Source: Rothia gullae (lineage in GTDB: Bacteria; Actinomycetota; Actinomycetes; Actinomycetales; Micrococcaceae). Taken from it: a DNA stretch of 52,103 nucleotides. The translations under genes were made by a program, and so were the position numbers. The stretch lies in NCBI RefSeq assembly GCF_024294905.1, contig NZ_JANCOC010000003.1, positions 1 through 52,103 on the forward strand, read 5' to 3'. How positions within the stretch are numbered: the stretch's first letter is position 1; the number at the start of each line of letters is the position of its first letter. The notes under the pieces are model-generated. The model worked only from the letters and a program-made list of their open reading frames with translations, did no database searches and had not been told where the DNA came from. Shown here in pieces: positions 17,338 to 25,648 of this stretch.

Positions 17338-17394
17338 GATAGGTTAGTGTCTTCACTGCGGGTTAAAGACCCACGGCGAAGGCACTAACCTATC
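17338..17394. repeat. Dispersed palindromic repeat, copy 3
   Basis: Arms GATAGGTTAGTG and CACTAACCTATC with inner GGGTTAAAGACCC. Beyond the right arm it continues to match copy 1 through a shared terminator. Confidence 0.85.
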
Positions 17395-17408
17395 GAAAAC
17401 CTCGGTCT

Positions 17409-17454
17409 AAAAAGCAGGTAGCCTCGGACACACACGCATCCGGGGCCGCCTGCT
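17409..17454 (-). terminator. Terminator of the helicase gene, coupled to repeat copy 3
   Basis: On the minus strand GCAGGCGGCCCCGG pairs imperfectly with the opposite arm and ends in a five-T run. It lies 16-60 bases after the helicase stop. Confidence 0.7.
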
Positions 17455-17469
17455 GCGGTCATTCAGCGA

Positions 17470-20400
17470 CTACGAGGCAATCTTCGCGATCTGGAACATG
17501 GATGCCGGCATCGGCCGGTCCAACGCCCAGCGAATATGCATCGGCTTAGAACCTTCGTGAGAAATGTATTTCACGGTGCCCAGGCACAGGTAGGGTTCGG
17601 GGCCGAGCCTATTCTCCCTGTGCTGGCGGGCGAAGAGCACGATGCGTCGGCCTCGCTCCTCGTGGTGTTGGAAGAGCTGACCCGTCGGACTTTCGGGGGT
17701 TGTCGCGCTCTGCGAATCCCACGCGAACTCGTCAGTGCTGATGGCGTAGTCCTTGTACATGGTGGCCGGGGAGAAGTGCTTCTCAGATTTCTCCAGCGTC
17801 ACCAGTAGCGCGGTGGTATTCGTCGGGTCGAAGGGTACAACACCGTTGACCACGCCGCCGGGTACCTTGAAGTTCTCCTCCTGACCACCCAGACCAGCAA
17901 ATAGTTCCTCGCGGGAGTAGAGGGCGTGAGTGCGCAGGGGGATACCTTCGCCTTCAAAGAGCGGCAGGGTGGAGGTGGTATCCATACCGGAGTTGAAGTT
18001 CCAGACGCTCTCCATCTCCTGCAGCATGCCGCGGTTCTTACGCAGAGTTGCCAGGCCCTCGTCGAGGCTGAACTTCTCAGAGGAACCGTCCCACTTGGCC
18101 TTCGGCCAGATGGAGAACAGGAGCATCCATGCGTGGCGGCGCTGTTCATCGGTCATGTCCTGTTCCAGGATGCCCGTGTTCAGTAGCTCCAGGTATGCGT
18201 TAATGCGGAACGTGTCGTGCACGTGCGTGAGTGCCTTGACGCGCTTATTCGTCTCGACGGCCACGTTGTCCTGGAAGGGAACCACCAGGTCGGGGTACAG
18301 TCCACTTGCAGCCTGGAGGCTGGTCCAGGTCGTTGCGACGGGCTTAGCGACACCGGGCAGGGTCACCTTGCTGCTACGGCCGTAAATCTGCGGCAGCCCC
18401 AACCCGTAGCGGTTGATGAAGTCAATGACGGTGGGGCGAATATCGGGCTCCGTGGAGTTTCGGCGCATATCTTCCAGGTAGCTCTTTGCGGTGTCGATGA
18501 GGGCGCTCTGGTTCATGCGTAGGGACTCGCGAATCTTCTTGATGACCTGCTTCTGAGTCAGCTCGTCCAGGTGGAAGTGGCAGCCGGCCGGCAGCTTGGG
18601 GCTCTCAATGTCCTGCTCGGTCAGGGTACCCTGTCGTGCAAAAGCACGGTACTTGCTGTGAATCATGAAGTTCTTGTTCTGATGTCCCACGAAGTCGAGG
18701 ACCGTCAGAACAGACTTCAACGGTGCACGGCGCAGACCGCGGCCCAGCTGCTGCAGGAAGAGGGTGAGCGACTGGGTGGGGCGTAGCATCAGGAGAGTGT
18801 CGACGCTCGGAATGTCGACGCCCTCGTTGAACAGGTCCACGGTGAAGATCGTGGTCAGCTCGTGCGCTTCGTCTGCAAGGTTCTTCATGACCTCGGCGCG
18901 GCGCTCGGCGGAATCTGTACCGACCAAGAAGTCGGCGGGAATACCCACCTCGTTGAATTTCTGCGCCATGTATTCGGCGTGCTTCACGCTCACGCAGAAC
19001 CCGAGCGCCTTCATGCGCAGGGGGTTGTCGACCTTCTCGCGTAGCTCCTCCACGATGATGCGCAGGCGGCGTTCAGCCTCGCCCTTGGTGTACAGGTTCT
19101 CCAAGGCGTTTTCGTCGTATTTGCCGCCTCGAACGTTGATGTGGCGCAGGTCGGTGCCGTCGGCAATACCGAAGTACTGGAAGGGTACGAGGAGGTGGTC
19201 TTCGAGTGCGTCCCACAGGCGGATTGAGGTTGCTACGTAGCCGTCAAAGTACTTGTCGGCGATGTTTACCCCGTCTTCTCGCTCGGGGGTTGCGGTCAGG
19301 CCAATAAATTCGCGGGGCTCGAAATAGTTGAAAACTTTGTCCCAGCTGGCGGCCTTAATGTGGTGGCATTCGTCCATGATGATGACGTCGAAATAGTCCG
19401 GCGCGTAATTTTCGAGGGCGGCACCTGACAAGGTTTGAATGGTCGCAAAAACAGCCTCATTATATTCGGGCTTTTTGGCGCCGGTCAGGAGCTCACCAAA
19501 ATTACCTTTAAGCATGACGTCGCCGAAAGTGCGGCGTGCCTGGTCAAGGATTTCTTTTCGGTGCGCAATGAAAAGCAGCTTCAGCTTTTTGCCAGACTGT
19601 TCGCAGAGGCGCCTGTAATCGAGAGCCGAGAACACGGTTTTGCCGGTGCCGGTTGCGGCCACGGCGAGGTTACGGTGGCGGCCCTTAGAACGAGCGTTCT
19701 GCATCTCTTCGAGCATGCGCACCTGATGTGGGAACGGATGCACATCAAGCAGGGACGAGTCGATATCGTACTCCAGGCCCTTGCTTTTACGGCCGGTAAT
19801 ATCGGCCTTGGCTAGGGCGGTGTCGAGCTCCTGCTTCTCCTTGTCAGAGGCGGTGTAAGAGGTGAAATCACCGCTCTTCCAGTAGCTTTCAAACAGGCCT
19901 TCAAACTGGCGGATCAGGCCGGGCGTAATCGGATTAGAGATGCGAACATTCCACTCCAGGCCGTCAGTGAGCGCGGCACTGGACAGGTTCGAGCTACCTA
20001 CATAACCGGTGGACATGCCGGTATTGCGGTGGAACAGCCAAGCCTTCGCGTGCAGGCGGGTACTGTCGCCCTGGTAACTGATTTTTACCTCGGCACCGTA
20101 CTCTTCGACGAGGCGGTCAATAGCCTTGCGGTCGGTTGCGCCCATGTAGGTGGTGGTAATAATGCGGAAAGGGATACCGCGATTTTTAATAGCTTTAAGT
20201 TGCTCACTCAAACTATTAACGCCAGACATTTTAAGAAATGAGCAGAGCAAATCTACACGGTCTGCACTTTCTAATTCTTTCTGAATTTCAGTGTTGAGAT
20301 TCAGGTCTTTAGAAGTATTCGTCATTAGAGCAACATCGCTCAGAGGAATATCGGGGCGCGTAGTTTTTGCGTCAGTGAGGGCAATCTCGCGCATCTGAAT

Positions 20401-20697
20401 TACGTTGCTGTCATCATCGGTCAGCAACGAATCGTTCTGCTCCTCGGCCTCCTGCGGCAGGAGCTCCATCATGCGGTTGACGAGTTCCACCTGGTCGGCA
20501 GGGGTTTTGAGGCTTTCGAGGGCGGGAGCCAGCTGGGTGGCGAAGAACTGGGTGAGCAGTTCGGGGATGTTGTAGTCGTCCTTTTGGAGGATTTCTTCCT
20601 GCCATTGCGCGCCTTCGGGGATGGTGCGGCCCATGAGTGAGGTGCTCTTGAGGTGTTCGTAGAGTCCCAGGGGGAGAGTTTCGTCAGTCGTGTCCAT
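17470..20697 (-). CDS. PLD-domain / DEAD-box helicase with DUF3427
   Basis: This is a 1075-residue multidomain protein. Residues about 135-275 form a phospholipase-D-like nuclease domain with one HxK motif (LHAKAWLFHR, His216) and GSSNLSSAAL. Residues about 320-700 form a superfamily 2 helicase: Walker A AATGTGKT (348-355), DECH box (442-445), TATPERED and the motif VI segment QQLGRGLRRA. The remainder (about 750-1075) matches the DUF3427 C-terminal module. Nuclease-helicase proteins of this build are thought to act on damaged or foreign DNA, and a defence or repair role here is inference. TAGGCT lies exactly six bases before the ATG, giving a leaderless mRNA. Confidence 0.88.
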   Translation of the reverse strand: MDTTDETLPLGLYEHLKSTSLMGRTIPEGAQWQEEILQKDDYNIPELLTQFFATQLAPALESLKTPADQVELVNRMMELLPQEAEEQNDSLLTDDDSNVIQMREIALTDAKTTRPDIPLSDVALMTNTSKDLNLNTEIQKELESADRVDLLCSFLKMSGVNSLSEQLKAIKNRGIPFRIITTTYMGATDRKAIDRLVEEYGAEVKISYQGDSTRLHAKAWLFHRNTGMSTGYVGSSNLSSAALTDGLEWNVRISNPITPGLIRQFEGLFESYWKSGDFTSYTASDKEKQELDTALAKADITGRKSKGLEYDIDSSLLDVHPFPHQVRMLEEMQNARSKGRHRNLAVAATGTGKTVFSALDYRRLCEQSGKKLKLLFIAHRKEILDQARRTFGDVMLKGNFGELLTGAKKPEYNEAVFATIQTLSGAALENYAPDYFDVIIMDECHHIKAASWDKVFNYFEPREFIGLTATPEREDGVNIADKYFDGYVATSIRLWDALEDHLLVPFQYFGIADGTDLRHINVRGGKYDENALENLYTKGEAERRLRIIVEELREKVDNPLRMKALGFCVSVKHAEYMAQKFNEVGIPADFLVGTDSAERRAEVMKNLADEAHELTTIFTVDLFNEGVDIPSVDTLLMLRPTQSLTLFLQQLGRGLRRAPLKSVLTVLDFVGHQNKNFMIHSKYRAFARQGTLTEQDIESPKLPAGCHFHLDELTQKQVIKKIRESLRMNQSALIDTAKSYLEDMRRNSTEPDIRPTVIDFINRYGLGLPQIYGRSSKVTLPGVAKPVATTWTSLQAASGLYPDLVVPFQDNVAVETNKRVKALTHVHDTFRINAYLELLNTGILEQDMTDEQRRHAWMLLFSIWPKAKWDGSSEKFSLDEGLATLRKNRGMLQEMESVWNFNSGMDTTSTLPLFEGEGIPLRTHALYSREELFAGLGGQEENFKVPGGVVNGVVPFDPTNTTALLVTLEKSEKHFSPATMYKDYAISTDEFAWDSQSATTPESPTGQLFQHHEERGRRIVLFARQHRENRLGPEPYLCLGTVKYISHEGSKPMHIRWALDRPMPASMFQIAKIAS

Positions 20698-20703
20698 AGC
20701 AGC

Positions 20704-20709
20704 AGCCTA
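20704..20709 (-). promoter_or_regulatory. Leaderless -10 box of the helicase gene
   Basis: TAGGCT on the minus strand with a six-base gap to the ATG at 20697. Confidence 0.6.
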
Positions 20710-21032
20710 GCAGCCCGGGCGGTTTGCCGCTGCCTGGGCGGTCACCGGCTCACGGGGTAGGGGCGGCGAAATTCTGTAATTACAAAAACCGGGCGGCTCC
20801 TGCATGCATCCCTCCTTAAAAAGCCACATGTGTTTCGAGAAGCCACCAAAAATGTGGCTTTTCGAAACACATGTGGCTTCTCGGCGATTAAACTCGGCGC
20901 ACCAAACACCCCGCCCCGCACGCAGAACACACCAGCCCAAACGCTATTGATTCGCATCACACGCCGGTGTTCTTAGGTATCCTTGGAGTAATACTCAGAC
21001 AGAAGCCCTCCTCCCACCTCAAAAGGGGCCGC
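20710..21032. other. Divergent intergenic region
   Basis: It holds the site TGTAATTACA followed by an A run (20775-20788), a 26-bp hairpin (20821-20879) and the leader of the small membrane protein. No gene is seen. Confidence 0.5.
20821..20879. repeat. 26-bp hairpin with nested GCCAC motifs
   Basis: The outer arm AAGCCACATGTGTTTCGA (18 bp) pairs perfectly with 20862-20879. One G-T wobble and an inner 7-bp stem AAGCCAC/GTGGCTT continue it, closed by a 7-base loop. It lies between two divergent genes, where a terminator is not expected. Confidence 0.85.
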
Positions 21033-21470
21033 ATGAAAACCTTCTGGACCAACCTACCCCTCACCATCCGCGCGGCTGTCATCTTCTGCTACGCCTACGC
21101 CGCGGTGCGCATCCTCAACCTCTTCGCTGAGGCAGGCACCGCACCGCTGACCCCGCGCACGCTCCTTGACGGTGCCCTCACCGCGGCGGTTGTCGTCGGC
21201 GCCCTCGCCCTGTACCTGGGTAACGCCCTGGGTGCCGCTCTGCGCGCCCGACGAGAAGGCTACGAGCCCCGCCCGGTCGGCATCATCGTCGCCTACGCCC
21301 TCTTCGTGGCGGCGTGTGCCTACCTTGCCTACCGCCTCATCGCTTACACCGTGGAGGCGGGGCTCACCTGGCTCTTCCCGCCCGCCCTCGGCCCGGTTCT
21401 GACCGCCGTGGGCATGGCTGTTCTTGGTGTGATTAACTATGTGCGCCTCCGCCGCACCCGCAAGGACTAA
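21033..21470 (+). CDS. Small four-helix membrane protein, unknown function
   Basis: This 145-residue protein has four predicted membrane helices: IRAAVIFCYAYAAVRILNLF, the segment around ALTAAVVVGALALYLGNAL, IIVAYALFVAACAYLAYRLI and LGPVLTAVGMAVLGVINYV. The loops are short and the ends basic (RLRRTRKD). I start at 21033, where AAGGGG precedes the ATG. The upstream in-frame ATG at 20967 has none. No family is recognised. The gene is enclosed by two copies of CTGTAATTACAAAAA. A terminator shared with pta follows. Confidence 0.7.
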   Translation: MKTFWTNLPLTIRAAVIFCYAYAAVRILNLFAEAGTAPLTPRTLLDGALTAAVVVGALALYLGNALGAALRARREGYEPRPVGIIVAYALFVAACAYLAYRLIAYTVEAGLTWLFPPALGPVLTAVGMAVLGVINYVRLRRTRKD

Positions 21471-21508
21471 CCGGGGAATGGCACTACAAGAAACCCTGTA
21501 ATTACAAA

Positions 21509-21569
21509 AAATCTCCCGCACCGGGTAGAGCACACCTCCAAGGCATGCCCCGCCCAGTGCGGGAGATTT
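21509..21569. terminator. Bidirectional terminator between the small membrane protein and pta
   Basis: Perfect 13-bp arms AAATCTCCCGCAC and GTGCGGGAGATTT with A and T runs outside, placed between convergent genes. Confidence 0.8.
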
Positions 21570-21618
21570 CTATATCAACGGAACGCCGTAGCCTTCACGC
21601 TACAGCGCCGCGTGCACC

Positions 21619-23709
21619 TTACAGGCTCTGTGCCTGAATTGCGGTGATCGCAACGGTGTTGATGATGTCCTCAACGGTGGTACCGCGCGACAGGTCGTTC
21701 ACGGGCTTACGCAGACCCTGCAGAACCGGGCCCACAGCGGCAGCACCCGAAGACTGCTGAACAGCCTTGTAGGTGTTGTTACCGGTGTTCAGGTCGGGGA
21801 AGACGAACACGGTAGCCTGACCAGCGACCTCGCTGCCGGGCAGCTTGGTCGACGCAATGGACATGTTCGAAGCAGCGTCGTACTGAATCGGGCCCTCAAC
21901 CGCGAAGTCGGGGTTCGATGCGCGCACGAGCTCGGTTGCCTCACGCACAACGTCCACATCTGCGCCAGCGCCGGAGGTGCCGGTCGAGTAGGACAGCATA
22001 GCAACCTTGGGGGTCACGCCGAACTGGCGTGCAGTCTCCGCGGATGCCTTCGCGATGTCGGCGAGCTGCTCTGCGTTGGGGTTCGGGTTCACTGCGCAGT
22101 CGCCGTAGACCAGAACACGGTCTTCCATCAGCATCAGGAAGACAGAGGAGACGATCTTGGTGCCGGGGCGGGTCTTGATGAACTCGAGCGAGGGGCGGAT
22201 GGTGTTCGCGGTGGTGTTCACAGCACCGGAAACCATGCCGTCGGCGATGCCCTTGTAAACGAGCATGGTGCCGAAGTACGAGGGGTCGGTCATGCGCTCG
22301 CGAGCAGCCTCAATGGTGACGCCCTTATGTGCACGCAGCTCAGCGTAGGTTGCTGCGAAGTCTTCAGTGTACTCGTTGTTTTCGATGTCGATGATACGAA
22401 CGGTGCTGGGCAGTTCGATACCTTCGGCCTGGCAGATCTCTGCAATCTTGGCGGGGTTGCCGAGCAGGATCAGGTCGCAGAAGTCGCGGCGTGCAATGAT
22501 TTCGGATGCACGCAGGATTCGCACGTCGTAACCCTCGGGCAGGACCACGGAGCGGCGGTTTGCGCGTGCGGTCTCGATGAGGTTGTGCAGGAAGCGCAGC
22601 GGGGTCATGGATGCGGGGCGCTCAATTTCAAGGCGTGCGAGCAGTTCGTCCTTGTTGATGTGCTCGTCCCAGCCGCCCATTGCTGCTGCGAGCTTGCGCT
22701 GGTGGCCGCTTTCGAGGGTGCCGCGGACTCGGGAGACTGCGCGTGCAGACTTGAAGGTGTCCTTGGTGGTGGACAGCACGGGGAACGGTGCGTTGTCGAT
22801 GAGGGAGCCGACTGCGGTGTTCTTGCCGGGCAGTGCGTCCAGGCCGCCGGTGAGCAGCACGCCGGAGGGTGCGGGGAAGGTCGGTGCTAGTGCGGATGCG
22901 AGGGTTGCTGCGATGATGTCTGCACGGTCGCCGGGGACGATGACGAAGTCGCCGTCGACGAACTGGTTGAGGAAGTTGGAGACGTTCATTGCTGCGACCT
23001 TGATACCGTGGATGTCGCGGCTGAGGTCTTCTGCCTTGATGTCTTCGGTGTCGAGCTTGAGGGCTTCGGCAACTTCACCGACGGTGGGTGCGGTCAGTTC
23101 GGGGATTTCGGGCAGTACGTAGACGGGCAGGTTTGCGTCGCCGCGCTTGACGGAGTTCTCGATTTCGTCGCGCAGTTCGGGTTCTGCGCGGCCGACGATG
23201 ATTGCGAGCAGGTCTACCTTGGAGGCGAGCAGTTCGGTGCGTGCCACGTCGACTGCGGTGACTGCTTCTTCGACGGTTGCTTCGTGTGCGCCGACGATGG
23301 CGACGACGGGCAGGCCGAGGTCGCGTGCGACCTGGACGTTCAGGTCGAATTCGACTGCGAGCGCGTTGGCGGGCAGGTAGACGCCGTCGACGATTACGAC
23401 GTCGCTGTTTGCTGCGACCTTTTCGTAGGCGGAGACTGCGCGTGCGGAGATTTCTTCGGTGTCGCCTTCTGCGATGAGTGCGAGTGCGTCGGTTATGGAG
23501 ACTGCGCCGCCGACCTGCTCTTCGGCCAGGCCGAAGTGTTCACGGATGAGGCGTGCCATGGGGTCGTCGGTGATGGTTGCGCCGTCGAATACGGGGCGGA
23601 AGAAGCCGACGCGGTCTGCGCGCTTGATGAGGGAGTCTACTAGGCCCAGGGCTGCGAGGGACTTGCCCGAGTTCTGGGACATAGCGGAGAGGTAAAGACC
23701 GGTGGTCAT
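21619..23709 (-). CDS. pta: Phosphate acetyltransferase
   Basis: This 696-residue enzyme interconverts acetyl-CoA and acetyl phosphate. It is the long form: an N-terminal BioD-like P-loop region (SQNSGKSLAALGLVDSL), a middle DRTGG-type domain (about 225-345) and the C-terminal catalytic PTA domain (about 370-696). Catalytic-domain signs are LPEGYDVRILRASEII, GMVSGAVNTTANTIRP and AMLSYSTGTSGAGADVD. GAAGGA precedes the ATG at 23709. It acts with acetate kinase, encoded separately at 30986, in acetate overflow. The GNAT gene upstream has its own promoter. Confidence 0.95.
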   Translation of the reverse strand: MTTGLYLSAMSQNSGKSLAALGLVDSLIKRADRVGFFRPVFDGATITDDPMARLIREHFGLAEEQVGGAVSITDALALIAEGDTEEISARAVSAYEKVAANSDVVIVDGVYLPANALAVEFDLNVQVARDLGLPVVAIVGAHEATVEEAVTAVDVARTELLASKVDLLAIIVGRAEPELRDEIENSVKRGDANLPVYVLPEIPELTAPTVGEVAEALKLDTEDIKAEDLSRDIHGIKVAAMNVSNFLNQFVDGDFVIVPGDRADIIAATLASALAPTFPAPSGVLLTGGLDALPGKNTAVGSLIDNAPFPVLSTTKDTFKSARAVSRVRGTLESGHQRKLAAAMGGWDEHINKDELLARLEIERPASMTPLRFLHNLIETARANRRSVVLPEGYDVRILRASEIIARRDFCDLILLGNPAKIAEICQAEGIELPSTVRIIDIENNEYTEDFAATYAELRAHKGVTIEAARERMTDPSYFGTMLVYKGIADGMVSGAVNTTANTIRPSLEFIKTRPGTKIVSSVFLMLMEDRVLVYGDCAVNPNPNAEQLADIAKASAETARQFGVTPKVAMLSYSTGTSGAGADVDVVREATELVRASNPDFAVEGPIQYDAASNMSIASTKLPGSEVAGQATVFVFPDLNTGNNTYKAVQQSSGAAAVGPVLQGLRKPVNDLSRGTTVEDIINTVAITAIQAQSL

Positions 23710-23901
23710 TGTTTTACTGTCCTTCTATGCGATGTTCGGCGCTGGGTCCCGCGGTTGCGCAGGGGTGTATGTGCTCCTGTGCGCGGGTGCGTCGAGCTTA
23801 TAGGTCTCTTCTATCTTAAGGCGTTGTGGGGATGGTGCCTAACAGGGTGTGCGGTGCGCTGCGTCATGTGGGCGGGCTGTTTCCCTGTTGTGGTGTGCCG
23901 T

Positions 23902-24525
23902 TTAGGGGTTGAGGATGCGCGTGTATCGTACGCTGCGTCCGGGTTCCCAGGAGCCGCGTGCTTGGAAGTACACGCCTTCGTTGCGGTAGCCGAGCCGCTC
24001 GTAGAAGGAGAGTGCTCGTTCGTTTTCTGCCATGACCCACAGGTAGGAGTTTTCGTCCGGGTAGATGATGGATTCGTAGAGCGCCTGACCGAGCCCGGTG
24101 CCGTGGGTGTGGTTGAGGGTGTACAGGTGCGTGAGTTTGCGGGTGCCTGCGGGCAGTTCGGGGAGGTTGTCGGCGCGTTCGAGTTCCCAGGAGGAGGGTT
24201 CGCACAGGGAGAGCGCCAGGCCGACCGGCTTATCCCAGTCGATGCGGGCGCCGATGGAGCAGGAGAGCCCGCCGTCGGGGGTCCAGCCGGGTACGTCGTA
24301 GGCGAAGAAGCCGCGCACGGTGGGGGAGGAGAGGTGGCGGTGGAAGTCTTCGAGGTATTCGTTGCGTTCGGCGCGGTGGCGGGCAGTGAAGCTTTCCCCG
24401 AGCGCGTCGAAGTAGAGCGGGTCGTAGGTTTGCTCCATGCAGTCCAGCTGCAGGTTGACGTATTTTTCGGCGTCGGTCGGTTCAATTGGTGCGAGCGCGT
24501 AGCGGCCCTGACATACAAATCCCAT
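23902..24525 (-). CDS. GNAT family N-acetyltransferase
   Basis: This 207-residue protein has the GNAT acetyl-CoA site near residues 135-150 (HTHGTGLGQALYES, the Q/RxxGxG/A signature) and the late motif NERALSFYERLGYRNEGVYF. The acceptor cannot be predicted. The start at 24525 is fixed by TAGACT seven bases upstream (leaderless). It lies 190 bases upstream of pta in the same direction, which may be coincidence. Confidence 0.88.
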   Translation of the reverse strand: MGFVCQGRYALAPIEPTDAEKYVNLQLDCMEQTYDPLYFDALGESFTARHRAERNEYLEDFHRHLSSPTVRGFFAYDVPGWTPDGGLSCSIGARIDWDKPVGLALSLCEPSSWELERADNLPELPAGTRKLTHLYTLNHTHGTGLGQALYESIIYPDENSYLWVMAENERALSFYERLGYRNEGVYFQARGSWEPGRSVRYTRILNP

Positions 24526-24532
24526 GGGTTCT

Positions 24533-24538
24533 AGTCTA
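24533..24538 (-). promoter_or_regulatory. Leaderless -10 box of the GNAT gene
   Basis: TAGACT on the minus strand with a seven-base gap to the ATG at 24525. Confidence 0.55.
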
Positions 24539-24605
24539 CTCAGCCGACCCCTGTGGAGGCGGTTCCTTGCGGGTGCGTACGCTAGGGGCGTGCGGGGCTG
24601 TCGGC

Positions 24606-24611
24606 TAGGCT
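24606..24611 (+). promoter_or_regulatory. Leaderless -10 box of the spermidine-synthase-like gene
   Basis: TAGGCT with a seven-base gap to the ATG at 24619. An in-frame GTG at 24613 would fall before the expected transcription start. Confidence 0.5.
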
Positions 24612-24618
24612 AGTGGGT

Positions 24619-25515
24619 ATGGCGAAAAAGAGCAGGGCGCCGAAGAAGTCCCAAAAGGCGCAGAAAGCCCAGAAGTATCAGAAGAACCGCATCGACGATA
24701 CTGAGAGCACCCCCGTGCAGGGTGCCACCGCTGGCGTGTACCCGATTTCTACGGGAGAGGCGGAGCTGGTCCCTGACGGCTATCACGTTGACGGCTGGTT
24801 GCTGCTCATTAATGGTGTGCAGTCTTCCCACGTGATTGTGGGTGAGCCCCGCCAGCTGGATTTTGAGTACATGCGCTGGATTGCGGCGGTCGTCTCCTCG
24901 CATGTGGAGGAGCACCTGGACGCCGCGAAGCTGCGCATCACCCACCTGGGCGGCGGCGCGTGCTCGATGGCGCGCTATTTCGCTGACCTGTACCCGACCA
25001 GCCGCAACACCGTCGTTGAGCTGGATGCCAAGCTCGCCGAGTATGTGCGCGCATGGTTCGACATCCCCAAGGCGCCGCGCGTGAAGATTCGCGTGGGTGA
25101 GGCGGGTGCCGTCACCGCGACCTTCGCGCCCGCATCCCGCGACGTGCTGATTCGTGACGTGTTCGCGGGGGACACCACCCCCGAGGCGCTCACCACCGTC
25201 GAGTTCACCCGCACTGTCGCCGAGTCGCTGGCACCCGGTGGCCTGTACATCCTGAACTGCGGTGACGGGCCGGCCCTGACCGGTGCCCGTGCGGAGGCGT
25301 CCGCCCTGCTTGAGGTGTTTGAGTACGTGTGCATTGTGGCAGATTCGGCAATGTTGAAGGGCCGCCGCCGCGGCAACGTTATTATTGCCGGTTCGCACGC
25401 GCCCCTGCCGGAGGCTGGTTCCGTGCAAGCTGCCGCTATCGCCCGTGAGCTCATGGGTGGAGGCGTGCCCGCCCAGTACTGGGACACCGCGCGGGTGCGC
25501 CAGTTCGTGAGGTAG
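24619..25515 (+). CDS. Spermidine-synthase-like methyltransferase-fold protein
   Basis: This is a 298-residue protein. A Lys-rich basic tail (1-28) precedes a Rossmann fold of the spermidine synthase group: motif I THLGGGACSMARYFADLYP, the acidic adenosine-binding strand VVELDAKLAEYVRAWF, and a DVLIRDVFAGDTTPEALTTV segment where true synthases have DxxD-type residues. The polyamine-binding residues are not obvious, so it is more likely one of the orphan actinobacterial relatives than a real aminopropyltransferase. No speD or other polyamine gene is nearby. The ATG is leaderless. Palindromic repeat copy 4 follows the gene. Confidence 0.8.
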   Translation: MAKKSRAPKKSQKAQKAQKYQKNRIDDTESTPVQGATAGVYPISTGEAELVPDGYHVDGWLLLINGVQSSHVIVGEPRQLDFEYMRWIAAVVSSHVEEHLDAAKLRITHLGGGACSMARYFADLYPTSRNTVVELDAKLAEYVRAWFDIPKAPRVKIRVGEAGAVTATFAPASRDVLIRDVFAGDTTPEALTTVEFTRTVAESLAPGGLYILNCGDGPALTGARAEASALLEVFEYVCIVADSAMLKGRRRGNVIIAGSHAPLPEAGSVQAAAIARELMGGGVPAQYWDTARVRQFVR

Positions 25516-25545
25516 CGGTTTTCAGTAATGACTTAAATTTTTTCG

Positions 25546-25605
25546 ACCATAGGTTAGTGACTTTGGTGGGGGCTTTTAACTACCGCCAAAGTCACTAACC
25601 TATCG
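25546..25605. repeat. Dispersed palindromic repeat, copy 4
   Basis: CATAGGTTAGTGACTTTGG pairs with the inverse copy at the right end around a GGCTTTTAACTACC centre. It is the most regular copy, with 18-19 bp of outer stem. Confidence 0.85.
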
Positions 25606-25636
25606 CCAAATTCGGCGCCCTCTCCACAGCAGACGC

Positions 25637-25642
25637 TACTAT
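25637..25642 (+). promoter_or_regulatory. Leaderless -10 box of pheA
   Basis: TACTAT with a six-base gap to the ATG at 25649. Confidence 0.5.
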
Positions 25643-25648
25643 AGTGGC

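Larger units (their letters stand above)
16912..17469. other. Long intergenic region with two palindromic repeats
   Basis: No coding sequence is seen in these 558 bases. The region contains the promoter area of the lipoprotein gene, repeat copies 2 and 3 and the terminator of the helicase gene. The part 17060-17170 is featureless and AT-rich. Confidence 0.6.

Noticed and set aside
14914..17394. Repeats at 14.9, 17.2 and 17.3 kb as a CRISPR array
   Set aside because: The spacing is irregular, the copies are palindromes hundreds of bases apart, and no cas gene is present.
20821..20879. The 26-bp hairpin as an ordinary terminator
   Set aside because: Both flanking genes start, and do not end, beside it, and no T run follows on either strand.
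22327..23643. Cys/Val/Asp-rich plus-strand frames inside pta
   Set aside because: They result from the codon bias of pta read backwards. The Cys- and Gly-rich composition is typical of such shadows.
24619..25515. A true polyamine aminopropyltransferase
   Set aside because: The fold fits, but the polyamine-binding residues are not evident and no other polyamine gene lies near.
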